Shown one piece after another: positions 36,521 through 44,376 of a DNA stretch of 64,000 nt (position 1 is its first letter; the number at the start of each line of letters is the position of its first letter). The notes below the pieces were generated by a model. That model made no database searches, was not told the origin of the DNA, and saw only the letters and a list, made by a program, of their open reading frames with translations. The stretch is from the NCBI RefSeq assembly GCF_900108945.1, contig NZ_FNYE01000001.1:124001-188000 (forward strand), written 5' to 3'. This stretch comes from Paraburkholderia diazotrophica. GTDB taxonomy: Bacteria; Pseudomonadota; Gammaproteobacteria; Burkholderiales; Burkholderiaceae. The translations under genes and the position numbers were made by a program.

Positions 36521-36928
36521 ATGACTTCACGCTATCCGATCCCGCCGAACGAAATCGAACTGACAGCCGTGCGCGCGCAGGGCGCGGGCGGGCAGAACGT
36601 CAACAAGGTGTCCAGCGCGATCCATCTGCGCTTCGATGTGCGCGCGTCGTCGTTGCCCGACGTGCTGAAGATGCGTCTGCTTGCGTTGCAGGACCATCGG
36701 CTGACGCGCGATGGCGTCGTCATTATCAAGGCGCAGGAATACCGGACCCAGGAAATGAACCGCGCGGCGGCGCTCGCGCGGCTCGATGCGCTGATCGACA
36801 GCGTCAGCGTCACCCGCAAGGCGCGTGTCGCGACGCGGCCGACGCGCGCATCGAAGGAACGCCGGCTGGAGAGCAAGGCGAAGCGCGGCGATGTAAAGGC
36901 GGCAAGGCGGCGCATCGAGCACGAGTAG
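36521..36928 (+). CDS. arfB: Alternative ribosome-rescue factor ArfB (YaeJ)
   Basis: A 135-residue codon-independent peptidyl-tRNA hydrolase that frees ribosomes stalled on truncated mRNAs. The catalytic GGQ lies in [14 protein letters not shown] (GGQ at residues 23-25), and the basic tail (about 100-135: [20 protein letters not shown]) is the element that enters the empty mRNA channel. Size and layout match ArfB, not the longer release factors PrfA/PrfB. It stands alone, divergent from the VC0807-like gene. Confidence 0.95.
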   Translation: MTSRYPIPPNEIELTAVRAQGAGGQNVNKVSSAIHLRFDVRASSLPDVLKMRLLALQDHRLTRDGVVIIKAQEYRTQEMNRAAALARLDALIDSVSVTRKARVATRPTRASKERRLESKAKRGDVKAARRRIEHE

Positions 36929-36944
36929 CAGAAGCGCAGCGCAT

Positions 36945-36977
36945 GGCCCGCAGCGCGCAAGTCGCGCGCTGCGGGCC
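36945..36977. terminator. GC-rich hairpin between arfB and the EAL gene
   Basis: A perfect 14-bp stem: GGCCCGCAGCGCGC (36945-36958), loop aagtc, then its complement (36964-36977). It lies between convergent genes and probably ends both transcripts, though neither side has a T-run. Confidence 0.6.
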
Positions 36978-37015
36978 TCGTCGTCGAAACGCGTGTGGCG
37001 GAGCCGGCCGATCCT

Positions 37016-38290
37016 TCAGACAGGGTTCGCGTTGCGCCGCTCTGGCAGAAAGTCGACGCAGAACACGCGCGTGACGCCGTCACGCTCGACGGTCACGGCG
37101 GCTGTGTAGCAATCCCGGCCATCCATCAGCGAGCAGTGCGGCCCCATCATCGCGACGCGTCCGGGCGCCGCGAGCGCATCCTTGAAGTAGGCGCGCCGCG
37201 ACCAGTTGTTGCGCGTGTCGGGCACGAGAGGCGCAAGCCGCGCCGGCGGAGGCGGCGTGCCGCAAGCGGCAATCGACGGCGCCAGCTGTTCGCCGCGGTC
37301 GCTCAATATGAACACGCGGCGCGCGTCGGGCACGCGAAAAACGGGTTGCGCGGCCTGCGCGAGATCGCCCGTCAGCGTGTACACGTTCGCGCCCGCAAGC
37401 ACCGCTTCCGTGAAACCCTCGAAACCCGGGCGCTGATAGCGCGAGTGCGTGCGCTCGAAGCTCGCGAAGCGCTGCCACATCTCATCGATCAGTTCGGGCA
37501 CGCGCGCGTTCGTCGCCTGTATCGACGCTTTCGGATGACCGAACCAGTAACCCTGGACGAAATCGACGTCGGCGTGCATTAGCGTCATCAGTTCGTCTTC
37601 CGTCTCGACGCCTTCGGCCAGCACCAGCGTGCCCGACTGATGCAGCATGTTGATCAGATGGCCGATCAGCGAATTGTCATTGTCCTGGCGGCCCGCGCGC
37701 GCAACCAGCGAGCGGTCGAGCTTCACGATGTCCGGCCTGAAGCGCCACACGCGATCGAAATTCGAAAAGCCCGTGCCGAAGTCGTCGATCGCGATCAGGA
37801 ACTCGCGCGGCTGCGAAGCCGCGAGCATGCTGGCGACAGCGGACTCGTCGTCGGCGGGCTGTTCGAGCACTTCGATCACGATGCGTTCCTGCGGCAGTCC
37901 GAAATGATCGGACAGTTCGTCGATGAACGGGCGCTGCGGCCAGCCCGTCTCGAACACCTGCGGCCGCGTGTTGAGGAACAGCCAGCCCGTCTCGATGCCT
38001 TGCGCCATGAAGTTCGCGACATGCAGGCAGCGCGCGAGCCGGTCAAGCGCGCGCGCATCCGCCGTCGAGCGGGTGCCCGAAAACAGCACGGCGGGCGAGA
38101 TCGGATGGCCGACGGGATCGAAGGCGCGCAGCAGCGCTTCATAGCCGACCACGCGCTGATGCGTCACCGAGATGACCGGCTGAAAGACGCTGCGCAACGT
38201 AATGGTTCGCCACGGCGCGGCCCATCCGGCTTCGTCCTGCACCATATGCTGCAGGAGGCCAGGGAGCGTCGTATCGTCGACGTTTGGCAT
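37016..38290 (-). CDS. EAL-domain protein, probable cyclic-di-GMP phosphodiesterase
   Basis: A 424-residue protein. Residues about 30-275 form an EAL domain with the catalytic elements in place: YEALLR (the EAL-type Glu), the Asn in LFLNTRP, Glu in VIEVLEQ, AIDDFGTGFS, the Lys in DIVKLDRSL and Glu in LVLAEGVETEDE. It should hydrolyse c-di-GMP. A C-terminal region of about 140 residues (VYTLTGDLAQAAQPVFRVPD to VTRVFCVDFLPERR) looks like a PAS/Cache-like sensory or ligand-binding domain. No GGDEF domain and no transmembrane helix, so it is likely cytoplasmic. Confidence 0.9.
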   Translation of the reverse strand: MPNVDDTTLPGLLQHMVQDEAGWAAPWRTITLRSVFQPVISVTHQRVVGYEALLRAFDPVGHPISPAVLFSGTRSTADARALDRLARCLHVANFMAQGIETGWLFLNTRPQVFETGWPQRPFIDELSDHFGLPQERIVIEVLEQPADDESAVASMLAASQPREFLIAIDDFGTGFSNFDRVWRFRPDIVKLDRSLVARAGRQDNDNSLIGHLINMLHQSGTLVLAEGVETEDELMTLMHADVDFVQGYWFGHPKASIQATNARVPELIDEMWQRFASFERTHSRYQRPGFEGFTEAVLAGANVYTLTGDLAQAAQPVFRVPDARRVFILSDRGEQLAPSIAACGTPPPPARLAPLVPDTRNNWSRRAYFKDALAAPGRVAMMGPHCSLMDGRDCYTAAVTVERDGVTRVFCVDFLPERRNANPV

Positions 38291-38615
38291 GACGGCAGAT
38301 GTGTCCTATGCAGCGTGCGGCGCGCGCCCGGACGAGGCGACATGTCCGCGGCAGGCATGCGCAACGTCGGCGCAATGGAGGTCGGGCCCGAAGGCGGGCG
38401 GATCAATGCCCGTCACGCGCGACCCCGTTCAGTTGTGCAGCTCAGATGCAGTCCAGTTCGTCGAATCAGTCTAGCAGTTCGCATGCGCAATGAATGTTCG
38501 GGTAATCACAGACGGAGTAAGAGTCTGTGCAGTTTCGTCTTGATGTTGGCGCGGAGAAACGGTGCATTTATGGCAGCGGCGTTATGCTGCTGATTCTTCA
38601 AAAGTGGAGTCCAGC

Positions 38616-38906
38616 ATGTCGGAAATCGCGGTGGTGGCGATCTCGGTGGCGAAGCCGGGGCACGAGGAACAGTTGCGCAAGGCGCTCGAAGGTATCGTCG
38701 GCCCGACGCGCAAGGAACGTGGCGCGTTGCAGTACGACTTGCACCGCGATCGGCGCGAACCGCGCCGCTTCGTCTTCTTCGAGCGATGGGAAAGCGAAGA
38801 GGCGCTTGCTGCGCACGCCAAGTCCGCGCATATCGAGGCGTACAGGAAGGCGTCGGCGGAATGGATCGAGTACGCGGAGCTGCGCATCGTGTCGAAGATC
38901 GCCTGA
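38616..38906 (+). CDS. Antibiotic biosynthesis monooxygenase (ABM) domain protein
   Basis: A 96-residue dimeric alpha/beta-barrel protein. Family features are the early AISVAKPGHEEQLRKAL, the helix VGPTRKERGALQYDLHRD and FVFFERWESEEALAAHAKS with the conserved W and His. ABM relatives include quinol monooxygenase YgiN and heme-degrading enzymes, so the substrate cannot be called. Start ATG at 38616 follows a GGAG site; upstream in-frame sequence is not part of the fold. Confidence 0.88.
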   Translation: MSEIAVVAISVAKPGHEEQLRKALEGIVGPTRKERGALQYDLHRDRREPRRFVFFERWESEEALAAHAKSAHIEAYRKASAEWIEYAELRIVSKIA

Positions 38907-38931
38907 AGCGCAAGGGCGGCGGGCGAAGCCG

Positions 38932-38966
38932 AAAAAAGGAAAGCCCGGCAATGCGGTTGCCGGGTT
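38932..38966 (-). terminator. Terminator-like hairpin
   Basis: CCCGGCAA (38945-38952) and TTGCCGGG (38958-38965) with a 5-nt loop. On the minus strand it is followed by a T-rich tract (complement of the A-run at 38932-38937). It could also stop plus-strand transcripts from the ABM gene 39 nt upstream. Confidence 0.6.
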
Positions 38967-39113
38967 CGAGCATGCTGGCGCTAGCAGCGCCGTGGATGCC
39001 CGCAGATGCTCCAGGCGCATTTCGTTTCATGCGCTTCGCGCTTCGCGTGGGCCGATGCGGCCTTCATGCTGATCGCGCCGTCTCCGCCGGCGCGCGCATG
39101 AAGCTTGATGCGG

Positions 39114-39371
39114 TCAATGCGTCGAATGCGGCACGTCGAGGATCAGGATGATGGTCCAGTCGGCGTCGCCGTCGTGATGGTACTGGCGTTCCGCGACGAT
39201 GAACGGCTGCTGTTTGCCGGCCGGTCCGAGAAACAGCACGTCGCCTTCCATCGGCAGACATTCGACGGGCGGCAGCGCAAGGAACGCATCCTGACTGCCG
39301 CGCGGCATGAGTTTTTCGATCTTGCGGGATGCTGCTTCAGTCCATTCGATGTCCAGCTGGATGTTGCTCAT
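39114..39371 (-). CDS. Small hypothetical protein
   Basis: An 85-residue soluble protein with no family I recognise. It has balanced composition and likely beta content at the end (QQPFIVAERQYHHDGDADWT, IILILDVPHSTH). A strong GGAGGACAGA ribosome site directly before the ATG makes it a real gene. It is alone on its strand, with a terminator-like hairpin about 150 nt downstream. Confidence 0.65.
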   Translation of the reverse strand: MSNIQLDIEWTEAASRKIEKLMPRGSQDAFLALPPVECLPMEGDVLFLGPAGKQQPFIVAERQYHHDGDADWTIILILDVPHSTH

Positions 39372-39502
39372 TCTGTCCTCCGCACCAGGGTGCGCACGGG
39401 TTGGGTGGGTTCTTCGGTGCGCGACTTTAGCATACCGTCAGCGCACATCCGGCGACTTGCGTTGCGCGGTCGGCCGCTCGTGCAAAGCGCGCTGAGGCAA
39501 TG

Positions 39503-39534
39503 AAAAAGCCGAGGCCGTGCGGGACGGCTTCGGC
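39503..39534 (-). terminator. Intrinsic terminator after the small periplasmic gene
   Basis: Stem GCCGAGGCCGT / ACGGCTTCGGC (one G-T pair) with a 5-nt loop, followed on the minus strand by TTTTTCATT. It sits about 130 nt past the stop of the gene at 39663-39902. Confidence 0.65.
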
Positions 39535-39662
39535 TTCTGTTCGAACTTTGCATCGAGCGACGACAGCAGGCGCATGACACTCCACCGTCACGCAGTTGCC
39601 GCGCGCGGCGGCGCATGGGCTCTAACTGCGAGGGCCTGACTGCGACGGCTTGCTGCGGCGGC

Positions 39663-39902
39663 TTACTGCGCCGGCGCAGCCTGCTTCTTGTGATGCATCG
39701 AGCCCTTGTGATGCTTCGGCATCGGCGCAGGCGGCGCGCTTTCCATTGCCTGCTGCTTCGATTGCAGCTCTTGCGCGCGCTGTTCGACGTCCGCGGCCTT
39801 CGCCGGATCGGTGCTCATCGTCACCCCCTGGTCCTGCTGCGCGTACGCCGCGCCCGTCAGTGCCGAAAGGGAAACCAGGATTGCCAGGGACACTTTCTTC
39901 AT
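39663..39902 (-). CDS. Small periplasmic His/Lys-rich protein
   Basis: A 79-residue exported protein: signal peptide MKKVSLAILVSLSALTGAAYAQ with cleavage after AYA, then an acidic/Gln-rich helix (ADVEQRAQELQSKQQAM) and a tail PKHHKGSMHHKKQAAPAQ. The His-rich tail could bind metals, but that is a guess. A GGAGG ribosome site (complement near 39909-39913) sets the start at 39902. An exact RstA-type box lies about 120 nt upstream, suggesting control by an OmpR-family response regulator. Confidence 0.75.
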   Translation of the reverse strand: MKKVSLAILVSLSALTGAAYAQQDQGVTMSTDPAKAADVEQRAQELQSKQQAMESAPPAPMPKHHKGSMHHKKQAAPAQ

Positions 39903-40226
39903 CGCTGCCTCCGTAGAGAGTGGTTGTGGACCCGAGTATGGCTGTCCGTTGGAACGACAGTGCATTCTAGCGAGCAATGTTTGATCCAGCGTATTCTCTG
40001 TAACAGAATTCACAGATGGTTACATTTAGTTACATATGTGGGCCGTCGTCACGGAGCCGCTTCCCAGAAGCCATTGCGCATGAAACGTATTGTGCTTCTG
40101 TTCGCCGCATTCGTCTCGAGAAGTCAGATTTTCCCGCTCGTGCGTCACGCAGTGATTTTTCGATGCGCTCGAAAAATTCCATCGGATAGCTAAGCAAATC
40201 CCGACGCGCCCGTCGGTTTCCCGCGA
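39903..40226. other. Intergenic region with RstA-type box and hairpin
   Basis: About 320 bases between the small periplasmic gene and the YdcF-like gene. It holds the regulatory half-sites at 39999-40034 and an A/T-rich hairpin ATTTTTCGA-tgcgc-TCGAAAAAT at 40155-40177, about 50 nt after the YdcF-like stop on the minus strand, which may act in transcript ending. No credible gene. Confidence 0.5.
39999..40034 (-). promoter_or_regulatory. RstA-type box and extra half-site
   Basis: TACATTTAGTTACA (40021-40034) matches the published enterobacterial RstA consensus TACATNTNGTTACA exactly. On the minus strand it reads as direct TGTAAC repeats 10 bp apart, the usual layout for OmpR-family regulators. 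A further inverted half-site TGTAAC is at 39999-40004. It lies upstream of the small periplasmic gene (start 39902). Confidence 0.5.
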
Positions 40227-40958
40227 TCAGAACCAGCCGATCGCCTGGTAGACATGAAACTGCGCGAGACCGATCAGCTCGTGCAGCGCGATTTCCGCGT
40301 CGAAGAGGTTTTCGCCGCGCGGCAAGAAGCCGAGTTTCGCGTGGCGCGTGTTCGACACGACGGGCAGCGGCTGCATCCCGAAACGGTGAAAGTTGAGCAG
40401 CGCCCGTGGCATGTGATAGGCGGATGTGACGACAATCAACGAACCGTAATATCCGTCGTGCAGAATCGCTCTGACGTTGCGTGCGTTTTCGTAAGTCGTC
40501 AGGCTGCGGTTCTCGAGGATGATATCGCCGCGCGGCACCTGGTCGCGCAGCAGGTAGGGCAGATAGGTGTCGGCTTCCGTCGCCTCGTGCTCCTGCGGAT
40601 TGCCGCCGCTCACGATCACGTGACAAACGGGACTGACCTGCTTGCAGCGGGCGTAGAGGTCGGCGCTCTTCTCGATGCGGGCGTAGGCGTCCTTGGGCGG
40701 AACGAGCTTGCCGTCATGGTCATGGATGGTGCCCGTGCCGAGCAGCACGATCGCCGTATGGGGCGCGTACGTTGTGGGGGCAACCGTCTGCCCGCCGGGT
40801 GGCGCGCCGCGCTGGGTGAGGTCGAGGAGTGGCTGGGCCAGCCAGCCCGAGCCGAGTGCCCAATAGAACGCAATCGCTGCCGCGCCGATTATCGTGCGCG
40901 CGCTGCGCAGCAGCACGAAAGCTGCAAAAAAAAGCAGCAATAAAGTTAAGAGAATCAA
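40227..40958 (-). CDS. YdcF/ElyC-type (DUF218) membrane protein
   Basis: A 243-residue protein: two hydrophobic N-terminal helices (LLTLLLLFFAAFVLLRS, IIGAAAIAFYWALGSGWLA), then a DUF218 domain with IVLLGTGTIHD, ADLYARCKQ, HVIVSGGNPQEHEATEAD, ILENRSLTTYENARNV and VVTSAYHMPRALLNF. DUF218 proteins (SanA, ElyC, YdcF) are linked to envelope integrity and lipid carrier metabolism. The annotated start is TTG at 40958 because no ATG occurs in the N-terminal helix; the true start could be nearby. A poly-A tract precedes it in coding direction terms, so the start is the weakest part of the call. Confidence 0.8.
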   Translation of the reverse strand: MILLTLLLLFFAAFVLLRSARTIIGAAAIAFYWALGSGWLAQPLLDLTQRGAPPGGQTVAPTTYAPHTAIVLLGTGTIHDHDGKLVPPKDAYARIEKSADLYARCKQVSPVCHVIVSGGNPQEHEATEADTYLPYLLRDQVPRGDIILENRSLTTYENARNVRAILHDGYYGSLIVVTSAYHMPRALLNFHRFGMQPLPVVSNTRHAKLGFLPRGENLFDAEIALHELIGLAQFHVYQAIGWF

Positions 40959-41182
40959 TTTTATTGGGGTAACGTATGGTATTCGGACATTTCCAGCCGC
41001 GAGCCATCGCGCCGATACGGTCGCATCGCCGCCAGTTGGAAGCAGAACGCTAGCACGGCGTTCACACGGGGACCGAAAAAATGGCGGCCAATGCCTGAAA
41101 TTGCGGACCTACGGGGGAAATCTCCGGCCATCCGCGATTCGCGCGTCGAAACACGCGCCATTGTGTCGCGAACAAATAAGTC

Positions 41183-41524
41183 ATGGCTGCACTTAAAGAA
41201 AGAAGTGAGATGACCACTTATTCCAACGAAGCCGTACTTGAGGCGCTGCGACGGGCGCAATACCGTCAGGTGCCATGGGCCAAGCGCCCAGGCGTTTTTG
41301 AATATCTGCGTTCGCTTGGCATGATGGATACCGTTCGTCAACGGACGGTCGCTCCCGCGCCGGGTTTCCATGCTCCCGTGGACATCGCGGTGCTGACCGA
41401 ACGTGGCCGCTCCGAATTTGCGCGGCTCGCTCGCGATGAGCGTTCGCTCGACTGGGACACGCGCCGCGCGCGCAACTACGTTTTCGCCGGCGCGGTCGCC
41501 GGAGAGAGGGCAGCTGCCGTCTAG
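41183..41524 (+). CDS. Hypothetical protein
   Basis: A protein of 113 residues (or 104 if the ATG at 41210 is used, which follows AGAAGTGAG). Helical N-terminal half (NEAVLEALRRAQYRQVPWAK, GVFEYLRSLGMMDTV) and an Arg-rich helical C-terminus. The pattern of an N-terminal helix pair followed by VDIAVLTERGRSEFARLARD hints at a small winged-helix-like fold, but I recognise no family. It stands alone. Confidence 0.55.
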   Translation: MAALKERSEMTTYSNEAVLEALRRAQYRQVPWAKRPGVFEYLRSLGMMDTVRQRTVAPAPGFHAPVDIAVLTERGRSEFARLARDERSLDWDTRRARNYVFAGAVAGERAAAV

Positions 41525-41876
41525 ACGACGGGCTCTTGCAGGACGCGCGCTCACCATGACAGTGCGGCGCGCGGAAAACGCGTCGTGCGAGCCGCGTCGA
41601 GGGTATGTCGCCGCCATTTCCGGCTTTTAACACTTTCTATACGCATGCCGGGCAGTGTCGCGCGGCATCCACGCCGACTGCCTCTGCAGAAACACTGGAC
41701 AAAAAAAAGCCCGTATCGCGAGGATACGGGCGTACCGGAATTACTTCTGCCACGCTGTGCTTATGGCATTGGTGAGACTGGCGGCCCGGCGGGTGGTTCC
41801 CGACTTCATGCATCTTCTTCGCGGCTGCTGCAAAAGCCGCGCAGCCGCAAGGTAGCCCGCCTTCTCGCGGCGCGCG
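41525..41876. other. Intergenic region
   Basis: About 350 bases. It holds the minus-strand terminator at 41699-41731 and otherwise no gene or clear regulatory motif that I can support. Confidence 0.45.
41699..41731 (-). terminator. Intrinsic terminator for the small secreted protein gene
   Basis: GCCCGTAT (41709-41716) pairs with ATACGGGC (41724-41731), 7-nt loop; on the minus strand the stem is followed by eight T (complement of the A-run at 41701-41708). Confidence 0.85.
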
Positions 41877-42149
41877 TTAGTGCGCGTCCGTCGCCCGCCG
41901 TTGCACGGGCTCGTCTCGCTGCCCATCGGGCCGCGCGCGAACGTTGCTGGCGATATCGCCGCGCAGATCCCCACGTGGCGAAGGCGGCGTAAAGCCCTGA
42001 TTGCGCGCTTCCGTCTGCTGCCACGCCTGAAGCGTGGCCGGCTGTTCCGGCCGCCAGTTCCAACCCTGCTGCGGGCGTTGCTGGGCAAATGCGGTCGCGG
42101 CAATCACTGAAGCGACCATGCCGCAGAAACGCAGTGACATCGGCCTCAT
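41877..42149 (-). CDS. Small secreted hypothetical protein
   Basis: A 90-residue protein with a signal peptide (MSLRFCGMVASVIAATAFAQ) and a mature Gln/Trp/Pro-rich segment (QRPQQGWNWRPEQPATLQAW) then an Arg-rich end. Likely periplasmic; unknown family. Start chosen at 42149 because GGGAG lies six bases before the ATG; a longer frame upstream lacks a ribosome site. A 7-bp hairpin (42162-42181) sits just ahead of the ribosome site. Confidence 0.65.
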   Translation of the reverse strand: MRPMSLRFCGMVASVIAATAFAQQRPQQGWNWRPEQPATLQAWQQTEARNQGFTPPSPRGDLRGDIASNVRARPDGQRDEPVQRRATDAH

Positions 42150-42558
42150 GATCAACTCCCGACAAGCCAGTCGGGGCTTGTTTGCATACTTGTACGGTAT
42201 GCCGCACTGCGAAAGCGTGCTGTAAATAAAAGTAAATGGATGTTTCGTCCCGTCACGGAAGGTATGCATGCCGCAAAAACGGGAATCGGCAGGCGGCAAG
42301 GGCGGGCGTGCGGAACGCGGTGGAACTGCGAAGCTGGCGAAGGCGCGCAGTAACGGGTGGCGAAATCCGCGGCGCGCCTGATGCGCCGTCAGCGAAGGGG
42401 CGAGGCGTCACGATCGGACGGACGTGCGGCGCCGCCGATCTCTCAACGGGGTCGTCTACAGTCCGGAACGGACAACGAGGGACGAAATGGGGGAAAGCCC
42501 GGTCCCAGAAACGCACCGGGCGCCCCCAAAGGGGCGCCCGGTGGCGTGGTTTGCCGCG
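42150..42558. other. Intergenic region with dyads
   Basis: About 410 bases. Next to the secreted-protein gene are a leader hairpin (ACAAGCC/GGCTTGT, 42162-42181) and a dyad GCATAC-n7-GTATGC (42184-42202). At 42514-42543 is a perfect 13-bp stem (CACCGGGCGCCCC with a caaa loop) just past the transposase-like stop. No credible gene. Confidence 0.5.
42514..42543. terminator. Strong GC hairpin after the transposase-like gene
   Basis: CACCGGGCGCCCC, loop caaa, GGGGCGCCCGGTG: 13 uninterrupted pairs, 16 nt past the minus-strand stop. No T-run, so it may be a terminator or a leftover of an element end. Confidence 0.5.
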
Positions 42559-42960
42559 TCAGGCCATCTTGACGGGCGCGCGCCAGGATTCCGGATTGGT
42601 CCAGAACGCGCCGCGCAGACGGTCGCGGCTCGGCGGTGCCGGTGGTTTGGCCGCCGTTGCGCCAATGCGTCCGCGCAACGAAATCTCACGGCCGCTCGTG
42701 CCCAGCCGCTTGACTATTTCGGCGAGCGTGCCGTCGGCTTGCCATTCGTCGAAACGTCGACGGCACGTCGGCGGCGACGGGTAGCGGCCGGGCAACTTGG
42801 ACCAGCCTTCTCCCGTCGACAAAACCCACAACACGGCGTTGACTACCGCGCGAGCTTCGACGCGTGGTCGACCACGGCGTTCGCTCCGTGCCGGCTCCGC
42901 ACAGAACAACGCCTCGACCAGCGCCCACTCGTTGTCTCTCAAATCGTCGAACACCATCAT
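42559..42960 (-). CDS. IS5-family transposase-like protein, N-terminal (DUF4096) domain only
   Basis: A 133-residue protein: the DUF4096 transposase N-terminal domain (DLRDNEWALVEALFCAE, VNAVLWVLSTGEGWSKLPGR, CRRRFDEWQADGTL) followed by a short unique tail. The DDE catalytic domain of IS5-type transposases is absent, so it cannot transpose alone. A good GAGGTGAAAC ribosome site precedes the ATG, which suggests it is expressed. It is either a decayed insertion sequence or a domesticated DNA-binding protein. I see no terminal inverted repeats or target duplication around it. Confidence 0.75.
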   Translation of the reverse strand: MMVFDDLRDNEWALVEALFCAEPARSERRGRPRVEARAVVNAVLWVLSTGEGWSKLPGRYPSPPTCRRRFDEWQADGTLAEIVKRLGTSGREISLRGRIGATAAKPPAPPSRDRLRGAFWTNPESWRAPVKMA

Positions 42961-43378
42961 GTTTCACCTCAGCGAAGCTAACTCCGGTGCGCTGCCCCGC
43001 GCTGCGCACTCTTCATGCACCCGAATCCATATCGGGCGCCGGCGGAGAGCCGGCCTGTACCGTTGCGAACCGCTTTTTTCGCCAGTCCGAATCGGCGCCG
43101 ACTCTTGTGCAAGACGAAATGCACGAAGCGTGCCATCTTTCACCCAACCGCCTCGAAGCCCCGCCGCATCAAGCCGTTGCGGGCGTTAGCCTGGCCCGTA
43201 TGAGAATCCAAAAAACCCGTCCAGCAAATCGGGACAATCACCAATCTTGTGCAGCCAGGCCCGCCCCGCGTGCGTTTGCGCCTTCCTGCTGCATTGCAGC
43301 GAAGCTAAAGAGGCGATGCGTGGATACGTCGCAGGTTATAAAATCGGCATCAAACGACATTATTTATGAGGGGAACGG
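42961..43378. other. Intergenic region upstream of the LysR gene
   Basis: About 420 bases. The last 50 are A/T-richer (ggttataaaatcgg, cattatttat) and probably include the LysR gene promoter; GAGGGGAACGG is its ribosome site. No gene seen in the rest. Confidence 0.4.
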
Positions 43379-44281
43379 ATGAATGTGACGCTGCGTCAAC
43401 TGCGCGTGTTCATCGAGGTGGCGCGGCTGCAGAGTTTTAGCCGGGCGGGGAGCGAAATCGGGCTGACGCAGTCGGCCGTGAGCCGGTGCGTGCGTGAGCT
43501 GGAAGCGGAAATCGGCCTGAAGCTGATCGACCGGACGACACGCGAAGTCCAGCTCACCGACGTCGGCGGCAACCTGGTCGCGAGCGTGTCGCGGCTGCTC
43601 GGCGATCTTGACGACGCGCTGCGCGAAATCCGCGAGATCGGCGAGCAGCGGCGCGGCCGTGTGATGGTCGCGGCCAGCCCGACGATCGCTTGCCGGCTGA
43701 TGCCGCAGATCGTCGCGGCTTGCGGCAAGCAGTATCCGTTCATCACGCTCGGTTTGCGCGACGACGTGCAGAGCGACGTGGTGCGCAAGGTCAAGTCGGG
43801 TGAGGTGGATTTCGGCGTGATCATCGGCCCCGTGTCCGCCGACGATCTGATCGCCGAGGCGTTGATGACCGACTCGTTCTGCCTCGTCTCGCGCGACGAT
43901 CATCCGCTTGCGGGGCGCAGCGAGGTGGCGTGGCGCGAGCTGGAAGGCGAGCGTCTCGTGCTGCTCGACCATGCGTCGGGTAGCCGGCCCATCATCGATG
44001 CCGCGCTGGAGGCGTACGGCGTCAGCGCGAACGTCGTGCAGGAGCTCGGTCATCCGTCGACGGTGTACGGGCTGGTGCAGGAGGGCATCGGCGTGAGCGT
44101 GCTGCCGTGGCTCGCGATGCCGTTGCCGGCGGGGTCGTCGCTGGTCACGCGGGCGCTCGTGCCGCGCGCCGAGCGAACCGTCGAGCTGGTGCGGCGGCGC
44201 GACCGCTCGCTGTCGCCGGCCGCCGATGCCGTGTGGAACCTGATCCACCAGGTGCCGGGACGCACGGAGGACTTGCGCTGA
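43379..44281 (+). CDS. LysR family transcriptional regulator
   Basis: A 300-residue LysR-type regulator: N-terminal winged helix (LRQLRVFIEVARLQSFSRAG, GLTQSAVSRCVRELEAEIG, LIDRTTREVQLTDVG), linker helix, and a periplasmic-binding-type effector domain (VMVAASPTIACRLMPQIVAA, VDFGVIIGPVSADDL, GIGVSVLPWLAMPL). It is close in layout to members that control amino- and aromatic-acid genes. The aminotransferase gene is 95 nt downstream on the same strand, so the two may be functionally linked. Effector unknown. Confidence 0.93.
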   Translation: MNVTLRQLRVFIEVARLQSFSRAGSEIGLTQSAVSRCVRELEAEIGLKLIDRTTREVQLTDVGGNLVASVSRLLGDLDDALREIREIGEQRRGRVMVAASPTIACRLMPQIVAACGKQYPFITLGLRDDVQSDVVRKVKSGEVDFGVIIGPVSADDLIAEALMTDSFCLVSRDDHPLAGRSEVAWRELEGERLVLLDHASGSRPIIDAALEAYGVSANVVQELGHPSTVYGLVQEGIGVSVLPWLAMPLPAGSSLVTRALVPRAERTVELVRRRDRSLSPAADAVWNLIHQVPGRTEDLR

Positions 44282-44376
44282 GCGGACGTGGCCGCGTTGC
44301 CGCGTTGCCGGATTCGCGGCCCCGCATTTTGCGACACGCTACACTCGCATTTTTCACCGACCCGCCGGGATCTTCG

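Noticed and set aside
40030..40626. 198-residue minus-strand frame overlapping the YdcF-like gene
   Set aside because: Frame-shifted reading of the DUF218 gene with Arg-rich composition.
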